DNA of 64,000 bases from Rhizomucor pusillus (GCA_900175165.2 FWWN02000650.1:1-64000), one strand, 5' to 3'; counted from the stretch's first letter, positions 1 through 12,473 are shown. Numbers and translations: made by a program. The notes: a model not told the origin generated them from the letters alone.

Positions 1-1551
1 CCAATTTCATTGCAGGAGGAATTGAGTGCGGATTTACGGACGAAGCATCATGGTTTTTTCTACGGAGAAACCCATTCCATGTGGAAAGTAATACTTAAGA
101 AGAAAACTGTTGCTGTTAAGTGTGTCATAATGATGGTATTGGAGTACACTGCCATTCATTCCTGGATGAGAGGTTTAAACCCGTTTTGGTGCACGAGAAC
201 TGAAAAGTTAGCCCTATCTTTAGAATAAGAGTATGTCTGCCTCAATTTCACCGTAACTATAGGATTCATGCTTCAAGTGCAAACCGACTCTCGGCTTCAC
301 TCCAAATCTGTTCGACATTGTCATCAAGAAATCACTTCCGGTTAGCTCTCCAATGAAGTATAAATGCATGCTCGTCAACCTTGATAACTCACAAGTCCTG
401 TATAAATTACACCTACACCATCGCTCTAACTTGAGGTCTCTTCTGATTTTGGTCCAACTCTTATTCTTGTTGTGCCTACCTGGATTGCAGAGCATGTACT
501 TATGTTGGCCATGAAAAAAGCTCGAACCGATTAGCAGTAGACCTTTTTTTATCTTACAGCTTTTGACCTATATTATTGTTTGAACTGATTATCGGTTTTG
601 ATGAATGGACCTGTCACAGAGTTAGTCGCAAACGACTGCATACACTGTAAGCTTTGATGTTGTACAAAGAGTAACAAGGATACTTGTACAGGAGCTTTGA
701 TATTTGATAAAAAAAATGTCGGACAAGGTCCTCATTTCTCACTTCCCGCAACTTCTCACCGTCTTTCACTCAGTGTCAAATCAGTAAATTTAGGTCTGGA
801 ATTAGAAACAAATAAGATGTTCTCGTGAATAATAGCAATATGGTGACTATGGTAATTGACAACTTTTGAGGCTGGGTGAGCACGATACATACACCATCTC
901 CAAGTGTATTTTCAATTTACATTTGTAACCTGACTCTGACTTCACCATCACTTTGAGTTACAGTCTTGCCGGTATATTCTGAGGACCCATCGCTCAAATA
1001 TGTGTCTCTAAATCGGTATGATACTCGATATTATCTTTTGTGCACCACGTCGCAGCAATAAATTTTCATTATATGCCCGTCAATAGAAATCTATCCTATT
1101 AGGCGCAAAAAATGCAGGTGTCGTACGCTACGATACATCCATAGTGCTGAAGCATGACAACGAATAACAAATGCAATCGTATTGTTTATATACAAATGCA
1201 TGATGTTTCTAGCCACTCCTTCAATGCTTTCAAAATTTTCGAGATTTTGGGCATACATGCGGAGTTGAAATGTGATAGAACGACAGCAGCGATCTTGGTC
1301 TTCCGCATACGAAGGTCACCGTAAGACACAACATGCTATGCATGTAAAGTACGTGTAGTGTAAATAATCCTTCGTCTGCCATCGGGCATGTTAGCAGAGG
1401 CTTAGTTTAAATATTGGTTGCTGCTGGGAGCAAAAATGTTGCCAGTAGGCTTGCAGCACCAAACATATACCTACATACATCCAATGAAAACTTATGTCGA
1501 ATGGGAACCTATGAGGTTGTAGGGAATATCGATCTTCCCTATCTACCATGA
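1..1551. other. Gene-free 5' region
   Basis: I see no recognisable gene in this stretch. The longest open frames (10-228 plus, 220-495 minus) overlap each other, have no family resemblance I know and no splice continuation. The sequence is AT-rich with scattered homopolymers. The last 120 bp must contain the promoter of the copper transporter-like gene that starts at 1552. Confidence 0.6.
1428..1435 (-). promoter_or_regulatory. Candidate copper-response element upstream of the Ctr-like gene
   Basis: On the minus strand this reads TTTTGCTC, close to the TTTGCTC core bound by the yeast copper-sensing activator Mac1. It lies about 120 bp before the ATG of the Ctr-like gene. An 8-bp match occurs often by chance, so the call rests on position and on the copper function of the downstream gene. 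Confidence 0.3.
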
Positions 1552-2640
1552 ATGTGGTCAACCCATTGGAGAAAGCAACTGTTTCATTTCTTCCTTTTCC
1601 TTGTCTCTACTGCAGCAATGTATGTCCCTGACAATTGGTGGCCGCCCACCATCGGAAGCAATCCATACGATGTTTTGCCAACTGCAAACAGCTCACTAGA
1701 TGCTTCCAACACGACGTCTACTACTCCTTACGACGGTTTGTTTCATTGGACTTCTCACACAGGCGATACACTCTGGTTTTCCGGATGGAAACCATACACA
1801 GAGTCAGCGTACATTGGAGCGTGTATCGGGTTGGTTTTCATGGCATTGGCGTTTCGTGCCCTGGAGGCCCTCAAGATATACTATCTCGTGTGCGTTACTG
1901 AAGCATTGACCAAGGTACCTATGATGATTTATATCTCGTCAAGCGGGTCCCAATTTATTTTAGAATAGTTTACATGTTTCGTCGCTAATGTTTATTATTT
2001 TAAGATCTCGATCACGCGTCTCCCAGTAGATCAATGGCAAAAACAACAACAGCTGGTTAAGAACGATGAACAAGACGTACCAGCACAGACTGCGGCACCC
2101 GCAGAGCCCAGAAATATTGAAGACGACGACGATGGAACGACCTATCGGTCAGTAGCTTCGTCGGCGGCGGCGCTTCCAATCGAGCCACGACGCAAGTCTT
2201 ACACCCTGCATATGTCCTCTGCTGCTGCTACTGCTGATTCTGATTCCGAGTCTCTCCGGCGTCCAGAAGCTATTGATAAATGCATGCAGCAGCGGCAGCG
2301 GGAACGGAAAGAAGAAGAGCACGGAGAACTGTATGCGACGAGGGCCTTCCCAGGCACACCAGGCTTGAGCTGGAAATCAAGCGTGATGTACAGTCTTCTG
2401 GAGACGCTCCAAGTATTTATCGGGATCCTTCTTGTACTGGCAATTGTCACCGGGAATGTGGCGTATCTCCTCTCCATCGTGGCTGGCATCTTTGGCGGCA
2501 GTTTGATCTTTTGTCGGTTCAAAGCGTTGAAAATTATCGCTGCTTCGGAGGTTGGTGCGCCAATCACAGGCGTTACCTCAGCAAAAAGCTCTCATATCCT
2601 GAAAAGTCTATATATAAGCAAGGAAACGCTTAAACTGTAG
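1552..2640 (+). CDS. Ctr-family copper transporter-like protein, two exons
   Basis: Exons 1552-1914 and 2005-2640 encode about 332 residues. Ctr proteins form trimeric copper(I) pores in the plasma or vacuolar membrane. A hydrophobic N-terminal signal or anchor (residues 9-24) is followed by an Asn/Ser/Thr-rich ectodomain. Next come the Ctr signature HWTSHTGDTLWFSGWKP (65-81), TM1 (about 84-103), a long charged cytosolic loop, TM2 (about 250-271) and TM3 with a GxxxG motif (G282, G286). The Met-x3-Met pair that lines the Ctr pore in TM2 is replaced by Val265 and Val269, and there are no Met-rich motifs outside. This could be a regulatory or divergent Ctr protein rather than a standard importer. 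The last 20 or so codons overlap the TATA box of the next gene, so the true 3' end may differ. The start at 1552 is chosen because the ATG at 1548 is in a closed frame. Confidence 0.82.
2578..2618 (+). promoter_or_regulatory. Core promoter of the BIM1-like gene: copper-element-like site plus TATA box
   Basis: TATATATAAG at 2609-2618 sits about 85 bp before the ATG at 2701 and resembles a strong TATA box. About 30 bp upstream, 2578-2586 reads TTTTGCTGA on the minus strand, which fits the fission yeast Cuf1 copper-signalling element consensus. Both lie inside the 3' coding end of the Ctr-like gene. A pyrimidine-rich tract follows before the ATG. Confidence 0.4.
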
Positions 2641-2700
2641 TTAGTCTACTCTTCTTCTCTTCCTCTTCTTTTAATTAAAAAAGAAAATATCATTCATCCG

Positions 2701-3356
2701 ATGGCCCGTCTTTCTCTCATTGCTTTGCTAGCCACCGGTCTCTCGGTTTTGCAGACCGCGTCTGCCCACTTTCAGCTGGTCTATCCTCCCACCCGTGGTT
2801 TCGACCACGACAAGGAGGACGTTTCTCCCTGCGGTAACTTCAACAGTGTTGGTAACCGCACTCAATTCCCTCTTCAAGACGGTTTCGTCCAGATCACCTC
2901 TGGCCACACCTCCTACAGCTACGAGGTCAAGCTGGTTACTGGCAATAACCCCCAGACTCAAGACTACAACTCCAGCGCTGTCACTGTCGCTCAAGGCCAG
3001 ATCGACCACCCTGAGGGTGCCTGCTTGCCTTTGAACATTGCAAACAACACCCAGTCTGGTACCAATGCTACCCTCCAAGTTATCTTCAATGGCGGCGATG
3101 GTGCCTTGTACCAGGTAAGTCCTAAGTCCTATCTATGAATCGATGTAACCTACTATATACATTTCTAACGCTTCCTCCGCGTAATTAGTGCACTGATATC
3201 ACGTTGGTTTCCAACCCTTCCAACTTCAACTCTAGCGCTTGTGTCAACTCTGATGGCTCCTCAAGCAACAGCACTAGCAACGCCGTTGGTCCCGCTGCAG
3301 TTACCGCTGGTTTGGTTGCTGTTACTGCCTTCGTTTCTGGCGTGCTTGCCTTCTAA
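2701..3356 (+). CDS. BIM1/X325-type copper-binding secreted protein, GPI-anchored
   Basis: Exons 2701-3114 and 3189-3356 encode 193 residues. A signal peptide (1-22, ending TASA) leaves a mature N-terminal histidine, HFQLVYPPTRGF. This is the histidine-brace start of LPMO-like X325 proteins, which bind copper and are not known to cleave polysaccharides. A second candidate ligand is His69 (TSGHTSYSYEV), and four cysteines (PCGN, GACLP, CTDI, ACVN) fit two disulfides. A Ser/Asn-rich stretch and a hydrophobic C-terminus (TAGLVAVTAFVSGVLAF) predict a GPI anchor. In Cryptococcus the family member Bim1 works with Ctr1 in copper uptake, and here the gene lies 60 bp after a Ctr-like gene on the same strand. 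Family assignment is from sequence features; the copper role is inferred. Codon use is more biased to C-ending codons than in most neighbours, suggesting high expression. Confidence 0.82.
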
Positions 3357-3509
3357 AGGCTGTCTTCCCTGCTACATTGATATATGTCGATAATGTTGTA
3401 CTTTATAAATTAGCTTTGTATATTTAAAATGAAAAATATACACATACAAAGACACACACACAAAAAAAGTTTAATAATAGTAGAAGCAAGGGGGTCTATA
3501 ATCCACGAT

Positions 3510-5130
3510 CTAGTATTTGCAGTGCCCTACCCATCGAGGCACAGGCACAACTTCTCGCACGTTATCCAGGCCAGTCAGCCAGAGCATCAATCGTTCAAAC
3601 CCAATTCCATATCCACCGTGCGGCGCAGAGCCGTATTTGCGCAAATCAAGGTACCACTGGTATTCATCGATATCCATGTTGGCGCTCTTCATTTTGTTTT
3701 CCAATAAATCATAACGTTCCTCACGCATGGACCCGCCCACGAGCTCGCCGACGCCAGGGATGAGCAAGTCAAAGCACGATACCGTCTTTCCATCATCATC
3801 GTTTGCACGCATGTAAAACGGCTTCTGGTCACTCGGGTAATCCATCACAAACACCGGGCCGTTGCAGTATTCGGCTGCGAGGTAGCGCTCGTGCTCGGAT
3901 TGTAAACTCGAACCCCACGTTGTCGGATACGTGAAATTCTTGCCGGCGCGTTGCAATACCTCGATGGCTTGCGTGTACGTCATTCGAGCAAACGGCCGTT
4001 CGAGACTAGCCTGCAATCGTTCCAGGAGGGTCTTGTCGATAAATTGGTTGAAAAAATTCACATCCTGCTCGCACGTTTTCAGGACATGCTCGGTTGTATC
4101 CTGGATATTCGCTTCAGTCACATCCAGGAGCTGGTCGAGTGTGTCGATAAATGCAATCTCTGCTTCCAGCATCCAAAACTCTGCAAGGTGCCGAGACGTC
4201 AGCGACTCTTCTGCGCGGAAAACCGGACCGAATGTGTAGACGCGCGAGAGTGCAGATGCCATAATCTCTGCGTGTAGCTGCCCCGATACCGTGAGATACA
4301 CGGGTTTTTTGAAAAACTCTTCTGAAGATGCGGACGACGATGCAGGAGTCACTTTGAACACTTCGCCGCCGCCTTCGCAGTCGTGCGATGTCAAGATAGG
4401 GGTGTTAATTTGGACAAATTCGTGTTTCTTGTTATTAAAGTTTCACACTTAGTCGTCGTCGTCAAACGATCGCTCGAATTGGGGGGGGGGTGGGACTTAC
4501 AGAGAAAAACTGGTGCAAACCTTCCGCAGCTGCGTGCCGAACCCGCAGCACAGCGCCTCCTGTGTTTCCTCTTGCTCGCAAATGATTGATGCTTCGCAAA
4601 AATTCAAGCGAGTGGCGTTTCTTTTGCAGTGGATACGTCTACGTAGAACACCAGTCAATGTATGTGATCCCTTTCCTGCCCCCTTCATCGAGAAATAAAA
4701 CTCACGCTATCGGATCCACCAAGCACTTTTAGTTCTTTAACCTGTAATTCCTTGCTTTGCTCCTTGCCTGGACTTTGCTCTAGCGTGCCAACCATTTCTA
4801 CGCAGGCACCTGTGCTTAATCTTTGCAACAAGTTAGCTACAATGGTAAGCCTGGAACGGTGATACTGTGTCTTTATTTTTTTTACCTTTCTGCAAGCTCG
4901 GGTGTTAAGATCGCTTGCATTCCCTTGACAGTTGTGCCGTCGTTGAGGTTGGCGAAGCATACTTGCTTTTGTTTCCGGACTGATCGGATCCAACCACGGA
5001 CCTGAACGTTAGATCCTGGCACCGATTCGTCGGAAAGGTGGGATTTGATGGTCTTGGTAGGTAGAAGCGAGGAACTTTTGGTGGAGTAGCAACGCCATTG
5101 AAGGATCGAGCGCCGTAAACCAACATTCAT
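3510..5130 (-). CDS. SLM5: Asparaginyl-tRNA synthetase, probably mitochondrial
   Basis: Four exons (5130-4886, 4850-4706, 4638-4501, 4427-3510) encode about 481 residues. The enzyme charges tRNA-Asn with asparagine. The N-terminus ([20 protein letters not shown]) is basic and hydroxylated like a mitochondrial presequence. An OB-fold anticodon domain follows ([20 protein letters not shown]), then the class II core with motif 2 ([19 protein letters not shown]) and motif 3 ([13 protein letters not shown]), ending PRWVGHCKY as AsnRS proteins do. Exon 2 needs the acceptor at 4851, since the nearer AG gives a stop. Exon 4 uses an AAG acceptor. It lies tail to tail with the copper gene. The organelle is inferred from the presequence; a cytosolic AsnRS is the alternative. 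Confidence 0.93.
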
Positions 5131-5368
5131 TTCTAGTAGAGTTCGTCTATGTGGTATATTTTTGACAGGCGTCCTGCAGGGGAAACTCAGTGACGCCGAA
5201 ACCTACTCAATCTCAGGTGTCCAAGAATCAGTGTATATCGTACATGAAAGAGCAATGTTATACATTCGATTTATTGGAGTATACATATCCCTGATATAGA
5301 AAGCTATTTGCAAATCGCTGGTATCGTTGGAAAGCACAAGTGTACAGTAGTAGCTAAAGTAAACACAG

Positions 5369-7417
5369 CTAGTTTCGACTGGAGCTGGAGCTTGCATTAT
5401 TCGTCGAGTTCATGAATTTTTGAATATGGCTGTAGAAGCTTTCTTTGCGTTCTCGCATGTATTTTTCAAATCCTTGCTCGTCAACGAGTTCCCTCAAAGC
5501 ATTCAAGAAGCCGCCTTGATATTGCATACCCTTATCGTGTAAAGCGAGCTGTATAGCTGCATCAATCGCCGTGCAAATGACACTCTCAGGCAGATTTGCC
5601 GGTCCATCTTTGAGTGCTTCGATCAACGTCTGGCGTAGAGTTGCGTTTTTGTCAATGTAGGTGTGCGTCGTTCTCGCTGCATAGCTTTCCCAGATGTTAC
5701 GCATCTTTAGTCTCAAAGGCTGCCAAAGCGACGGTGGTGGGCGGGTACGTTCATCATCATTCTCGAAGCTAGTAGCGAAATTTCCTCTGTTGATCCGCGC
5801 TTCCAGGAATTGTCTTTGAGCTATCTGCTTCTTTCGTGCGCTGATATCGATACGGTACTCTTCATAATCATCATCAAAGTCAGAGAAATCATCGTCAGAG
5901 TCTGAGAAATCAGAATCAAAGTCGTAGTATCGAGCACGTCGGCCATATCCACGACGTCCATAATAACCGCCATAACCACCACCAGGAACATAGATGGTTG
6001 GATAGTTGGTGGCATTGAAATACCATTGCATTTCCTTCATGGTCGTCACTATTTTATCGATGTTTCCTCGACCATTGGCAATATAATTGTTGCAGAGTGT
6101 TGAATCGCTTCGAAGCTCCAAACCACGTTCATGCAAACGGGCAGTGAGCTCCTGTCTTCGTCGTTCTTGGTCGCGCCGAGTTTGAGCTCTTCTCTCTTCA
6201 TCAGCGACGACCTGTTCCAGACTTCTCGCACCATTGTAGATATAGTCGCGTGAGATGTAGTTGTCTTCATACTGCAGTCCTCTTTGAGCCAAAGCCGCCT
6301 GAAGCTCTGCGTGACGTCGCTCCCGTTCACGGATAACCTGCATAACATTGTCCAGATCACCTCCAGATAAGATATATATATGGCACTCTGTAGTAGCCAG
6401 TCTGCGCGTAAGATTTTCGGCATTCAAGCGATTGTTGAGCGTCTCTGTTCTAAGAGCTTCATTCCATTCTCTTTCTTGCCGTCGTCTTTCCTTGTTGTTG
6501 ATACGAGTTTGGCGCATGGATTCTGACTTGACTCTTGCTGCTTCGATACCAATATCTCCTCCATGTACACGGCGAGCACGATCGATGACGACTTTGAGGG
6601 AATACAAGCGCATCGGAGCGGCGCTGGCGTAGTGAGGATTTTCCACAGCCAAGTAGGGAGCAGCAGCTAGATCATGCTCCTTGAGTTTGTATTGGCTTAC
6701 AGCGCTGCTCTTGGTAATGCGGATGGGTCTTTCGTTGTCTCCTTCACTGACAGTCAAGTCCTCGGTGTACGGCTCAGGATGTGTCTTGAAGTATTCGCGG
6801 CGACATAGCAGACAAAGATTGATTTCCTTGGCGTAATCCTCCACGTGGACTGGCAAAGCACTCAGGGGACCTCTCTTGGGACTTAGCTTATAGCAGAGTT
6901 CGCAAATACGCATGGAGTACTTCAATACCAAGCCATAACAAGTTTTGCAAGGACCTTTGGACTTTGGTAGACCCAATCTGGCTGTTTCTGCAATTTCCTT
7001 CCAAATAGGCAGGCTTTGCACTACCATTGCCATTTCTTGAGACGTCTGGCCCATCAAAACCAACTGCGAAGGCGGTAGAGATCTCGAGATAATGTCCCAA
7101 AGTTCAACGGAAAGCTCTGGTTGAGGAAGTCCACGGTGAACCTTTTCTGTCATACCTACGTCTTGATCTCCTTGAAATTTAATTCTTTTAGCTCTCGTGC
7201 GTGACTTGGCGATCTTGCGAGCTGTATGCTTTTCCGAGGCAAAAGATACGCTTACGGTGTCTTCCTCGTCAAGGATCGTGGCTGCCCGCCGCTTACGCGA
7301 TCCTTCCTTCTTCGACTGCGTTGGAATTTCGTTGACTTGACTGCGATTCTTCTGGTTCAAGCTCCTTAATTTCTTTATCGCCGCGATTGCAGCAGATCGT
7401 TTTGGTCTGGAAGACAT
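5369..7417 (-). CDS. F-box-like protein with Cys cluster and tandem RGL repeats
   Basis: A single exon encodes 682 residues. The first 85 are basic (likely nuclear). An F-box-like segment follows (ELSVELWDIISRSLPPSQLV), which in F-box proteins binds Skp1. Then three CxxC pairs (CKTC, CELC, CLLC) suggest a zinc-binding module. Roughly residues 325-465 hold three degenerate repeats of about 45 residues, each a charged helix ending near RGL then a YI/NG element and a hydrophobic helix (for example ERGLELRSDSTLCNNYIANG). After them come a Gly/Tyr-rich loop, a strongly acidic Asp/Ser stretch and a conserved-looking helical C-terminus. I recognise no named orthologue. A substrate receptor for an SCF ubiquitin ligase is possible but inferred only from the F-box-like segment. 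It is intronless, unlike most neighbours. Confidence 0.8.
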   Translation of the reverse strand: MSSRPKRSAAIAAIKKLRSLNQKNRSQVNEIPTQSKKEGSRKRRAATILDEEDTVSVSFASEKHTARKIAKSRTRAKRIKFQGDQDVGMTEKVHRGLPQPELSVELWDIISRSLPPSQLVLMGQTSQEMAMVVQSLPIWKEIAETARLGLPKSKGPCKTCYGLVLKYSMRICELCYKLSPKRGPLSALPVHVEDYAKEINLCLLCRREYFKTHPEPYTEDLTVSEGDNERPIRITKSSAVSQYKLKEHDLAAAPYLAVENPHYASAAPMRLYSLKVVIDRARRVHGGDIGIEAARVKSESMRQTRINNKERRRQEREWNEALRTETLNNRLNAENLTRRLATTECHIYILSGGDLDNVMQVIRERERRHAELQAALAQRGLQYEDNYISRDYIYNGARSLEQVVADEERRAQTRRDQERRRQELTARLHERGLELRSDSTLCNNYIANGRGNIDKIVTTMKEMQWYFNATNYPTIYVPGGGYGGYYGRRGYGRRARYYDFDSDFSDSDDDFSDFDDDYEEYRIDISARKKQIAQRQFLEARINRGNFATSFENDDERTRPPPSLWQPLRLKMRNIWESYAARTTHTYIDKNATLRQTLIEALKDGPANLPESVICTAIDAAIQLALHDKGMQYQGGFLNALRELVDEQGFEKYMRERKESFYSHIQKFMNSTNNASSSSSRN

Positions 7418-8250
7418 TTTGCGAACGTTATGAATTGGGAAGAAAAAAAAAAAAAAAAGAAGCGAGTTCCAGCAGTGTACATCATGTCATGCAAATCAAA
7501 TCCGAACTCGCAAACTCCTCCGTGCATGAATTTGCCCGTGGAGTTAGTGAGCAAAGGCAGACCAACTACAATAAACTCGTATTTCTCCGGTTCAAGCGTT
7601 GTAGCGACGCATCTGGTTGAAAGTGCATAGCATCTTCTTGATTATCGAGCATCGGGCATTCATTTCTTGGAAAGAAAACATAGGAGTACACAAAACGGAT
7701 GGAACAGACAATACGATGCTGTAGGGAGTGAACGGCAGGAGTCACAGAAACTTGTTTTTGACTTTGTATCGACTCCTCCTAGCTATGTTGCCACAGAACA
7801 ACCTTTTAAGATGCCCAAAGGTCAGGGCGCTAATTCTGTCTACAAAAGTTTAATAAAGATTAGTATTGCCAAAACAGGCTATTGGGAAGAAAGACTGCAA
7901 TGGTGGGAAGGCATGCACAGCAAACTATTAGAAATGTTGGCTTCTGTATTCTTTCTTTGTACTGTTCGTGTAGCACAAAGCCAGGACACTCACCCACCTC
8001 CATGCATCTTGACTGTGCCCGTGGAAGGCAAATAAGGAGACTGGGGGTTTCTCGTTCTTGCAATCTTTTTTTTTTTCTCTTCTTCTTCTTGCTCTCTACT
8101 TTACTTGTTTTTTATTTCTTTTCCCTCACTCGGTTTGCTCATTTCTACTGAGCGGAATGGTCCATTGCTGAAGCTCGATCGACCGCATAAACTAGTCTCT
8201 CACTCTATATACATTGACATATTTCTGCCCGATTTAAAGTTTAAATCTTA
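7418..8250. other. Intergenic region between divergent genes
   Basis: This 830-bp gap separates the minus-strand F-box-like gene from the plus-strand kinase. It has an A-run near 7444, a T/C-rich tract at 8066-8130 and no convincing coding frame; short open frames lack family features. It probably carries both promoters. Confidence 0.6.
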
Positions 8251-9716
8251 ATGGGTGTTGTTTGCTGCAAGGAAGACCAAGTGGATTTTGACGACGAAGG
8301 TAACTTGTTCAAGGTTGTCTAAATATAAAAATGACCTCTTTTTCATATACAACAATTGACAATATATAGTTGATCTCACTCACTTTGCATTGCTGAGATC
8401 CGTCGGTAAAGGTGCGTTTGGAAAAGTGCGCGTCGTTCAGCACCGCGGCAACAAGCAGCTATTTGCTTTAAAATACATCAACAAGGCCAAATGTATCCAG
8501 ATGCATGCTGTTGAAAATATCATATCAGAGCGACGTATCCTCGAGTCCATCAACTATGCATTTATTGTCAATCTACGCTATGCCTTTCAGGACGATGAAA
8601 ATCTCTTTATGGTGATTGATCTAATGCTTGGCGGCGATTTGCGTTTCCATCTTGATCGCATGGGCCCATTGCCAGAAGAATACGTCCAATTTTACGCTGC
8701 CGAGATTGCTCTTGCCTTGCGATACCTGCATCAACGCAACATTATTCATAGGTACAGGAGAATATTCAACTATCGATGATGATGATGATGATGATGATTC
8801 TAAAGTACGGACTAGGGATGTCAAACCGGATAATATTTTGCTCAACGAACAGGGTCATGCACACTTGACTGATTTCAACATTGCTATGCCTTTTAACAAG
8901 GACAGGCCTCTCATGTCTGTGGCAGGCTCAATGGCATACATGGCTCCAGAGATATTGGAGAAACGTGGTTACACCTGTTCAGTTGATTGGTGGTCACTTG
9001 GCATTGTATGCTACGAACTGCTCGTTGGCAAAGTGAGTGACTCCAGCTTTTCCTTTCGGGGTCATCATCAGTCTTTTATACTAACATTTAAAACCTGCAG
9101 AGACCTTTCAAAGGAAAGACAAATGAAGCGTTGCAAGAGGCTATTTTGATGGATACAATTGAATTCCCTGAAGAAGCAATGCTTTCTTCAGAAGCCAAGA
9201 ATTTTGTGCTGGGATTGCTGAACCGAAAAGTGACAGAACGCCTCGGTGTCACGGTAGAGAATTTCGAACGACTGCGATCACACCCCTGGATGAAAGGTCT
9301 ACCATGGAGAGCTATCGAGTCAAAGGAAGCACAGCCGCCGTTTGTTCCCGATGCAAGTATCAATCAAGTTTCTCGGTGAAATAGTCGTATGCTCATTTTC
9401 CATTTAGGATAAGAAAGCAAACTTTGATCCAACTCATGAGCTTGAAGAAATCCTGTTAGAAGAGAACCCACTGAAAATCCGAAAGCGAGTACCGAAAAAG
9501 AGTGGCTCAAAAACTAACGTATCTTCCAGCGACCAATTCGGATCCGAAACGAGCCCTGAACAGCAGATGATGGAGGAGCGTTTCTTACCATTCGATTATA
9601 CAAAAACCGAGAGATGGCAAAGCAACACTTTCGCGAACCAGCGACAACAGTTCCTTCAGGAGAAGTGTGAACCTACAGACGGCAGCATTCATGCTGTGGA
9701 TAGCAAACTTTTATAA
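8251..9716 (+). CDS. YANK/STK32-type AGC protein kinase
   Basis: Exons 8251-8299, 8370-8751, 8816-9032, 9101-9352 and 9408-9716 encode 402 residues. MGVVCC at the start predicts N-myristoylation plus palmitoylation, so membrane attachment is likely. The kinase domain has the glycine loop GKGAFGKV (29-36), FALKYINK (ATP lysine), the split HRD motif followed by VKPDNILL, DFN in place of DFG (typical of the YANK family), MAPEI and DWWSLG. After the kinase comes an FDPTHELEEILLEENPL segment like the human STK32 tail. Substrates are not known for fungal members. Exon 4 to 5 keeps frame only with a GC-AG intron (GCAAGT at 9353). The 8752-8815 intron splits the HRD motif and carries a GAT microsatellite. 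Confidence 0.92.
8776..8798 (+). repeat. GAT trinucleotide microsatellite in kinase intron
   Basis: A perfect run of about seven GAT units lies inside intron 2 (8752-8815) of the YANK-type kinase. The intron is only 64 bp, so length change in this repeat would alter a large share of it. Confidence 0.85.
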
Positions 9717-10261
9717 TCACTACACCTACAAACTATTCGTATTATTCATAATTGTTCTTTGAATACTCATTCCTTTGTAACTCGGGGTCAGCCTACTCAG
9801 AGTATTTTAACGACTTTTAAGTGCCACAGTAGCAATATAATATTACATTTCAATTGAAGAAAAATCCTACTTAATACTAATGTCAAAACGACCCAAACAG
9901 AGCCCAAGATAATTATAAAATTCATCCCTTAAAATAAGTTTGTTGGCTCTCGATTGCAGGCAAAATATCCAAGTTGTCGCCAAGAGTCATCCAACGCCAT
10001 CGAACCAGATTTGAAAAGTGATTGGCTGTTTTGCAAGTCCGCGGGAGGAAAGCGGGAGGAAAGCGGGAGGAGAGCAGAAGGAGAGCGAGGGCAAAGCTGC
10101 TGTTGCTAGTTTTGCTGCCAGCACTCAACGAGTACCTCCACCGTCAAATCACTGTTTTAATAGTACCATAAGACGTAGTTTAATAGCAGTAAGGGCATCA
10201 AAAATAGTGAAAACTAAAAGAGAAGGCTCACACCAATTGCAAAATATAACTTCGTTGTTCG
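9717..10261. other. Intergenic region between converging genes
   Basis: The kinase and methionyl-tRNA synthetase genes converge here. The stretch is AT-rich, with a short direct repeat of GGGAGGAAAGC at about 10040-10065, and no supported gene. It should hold both 3' ends. Confidence 0.55.

Positions 10262-12473
<2,212 letters not shown>

Noticed and set aside
220..495. Minus-strand open frame of 91 residues
   Set aside because: No family resemblance, no splice continuation, overlaps another short frame; length is expected by chance.
2199..2567. Antisense frame across the Ctr-like exon 2
   Set aside because: Mirror of a real exon; composition reflects the sense gene.
8752..8815. Asp-rich insertion in the kinase by translating the GAT repeat
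   Set aside because: The segment has clear GT-AG borders and splitting it out restores the HRD motif; its 64-bp length would break the frame.
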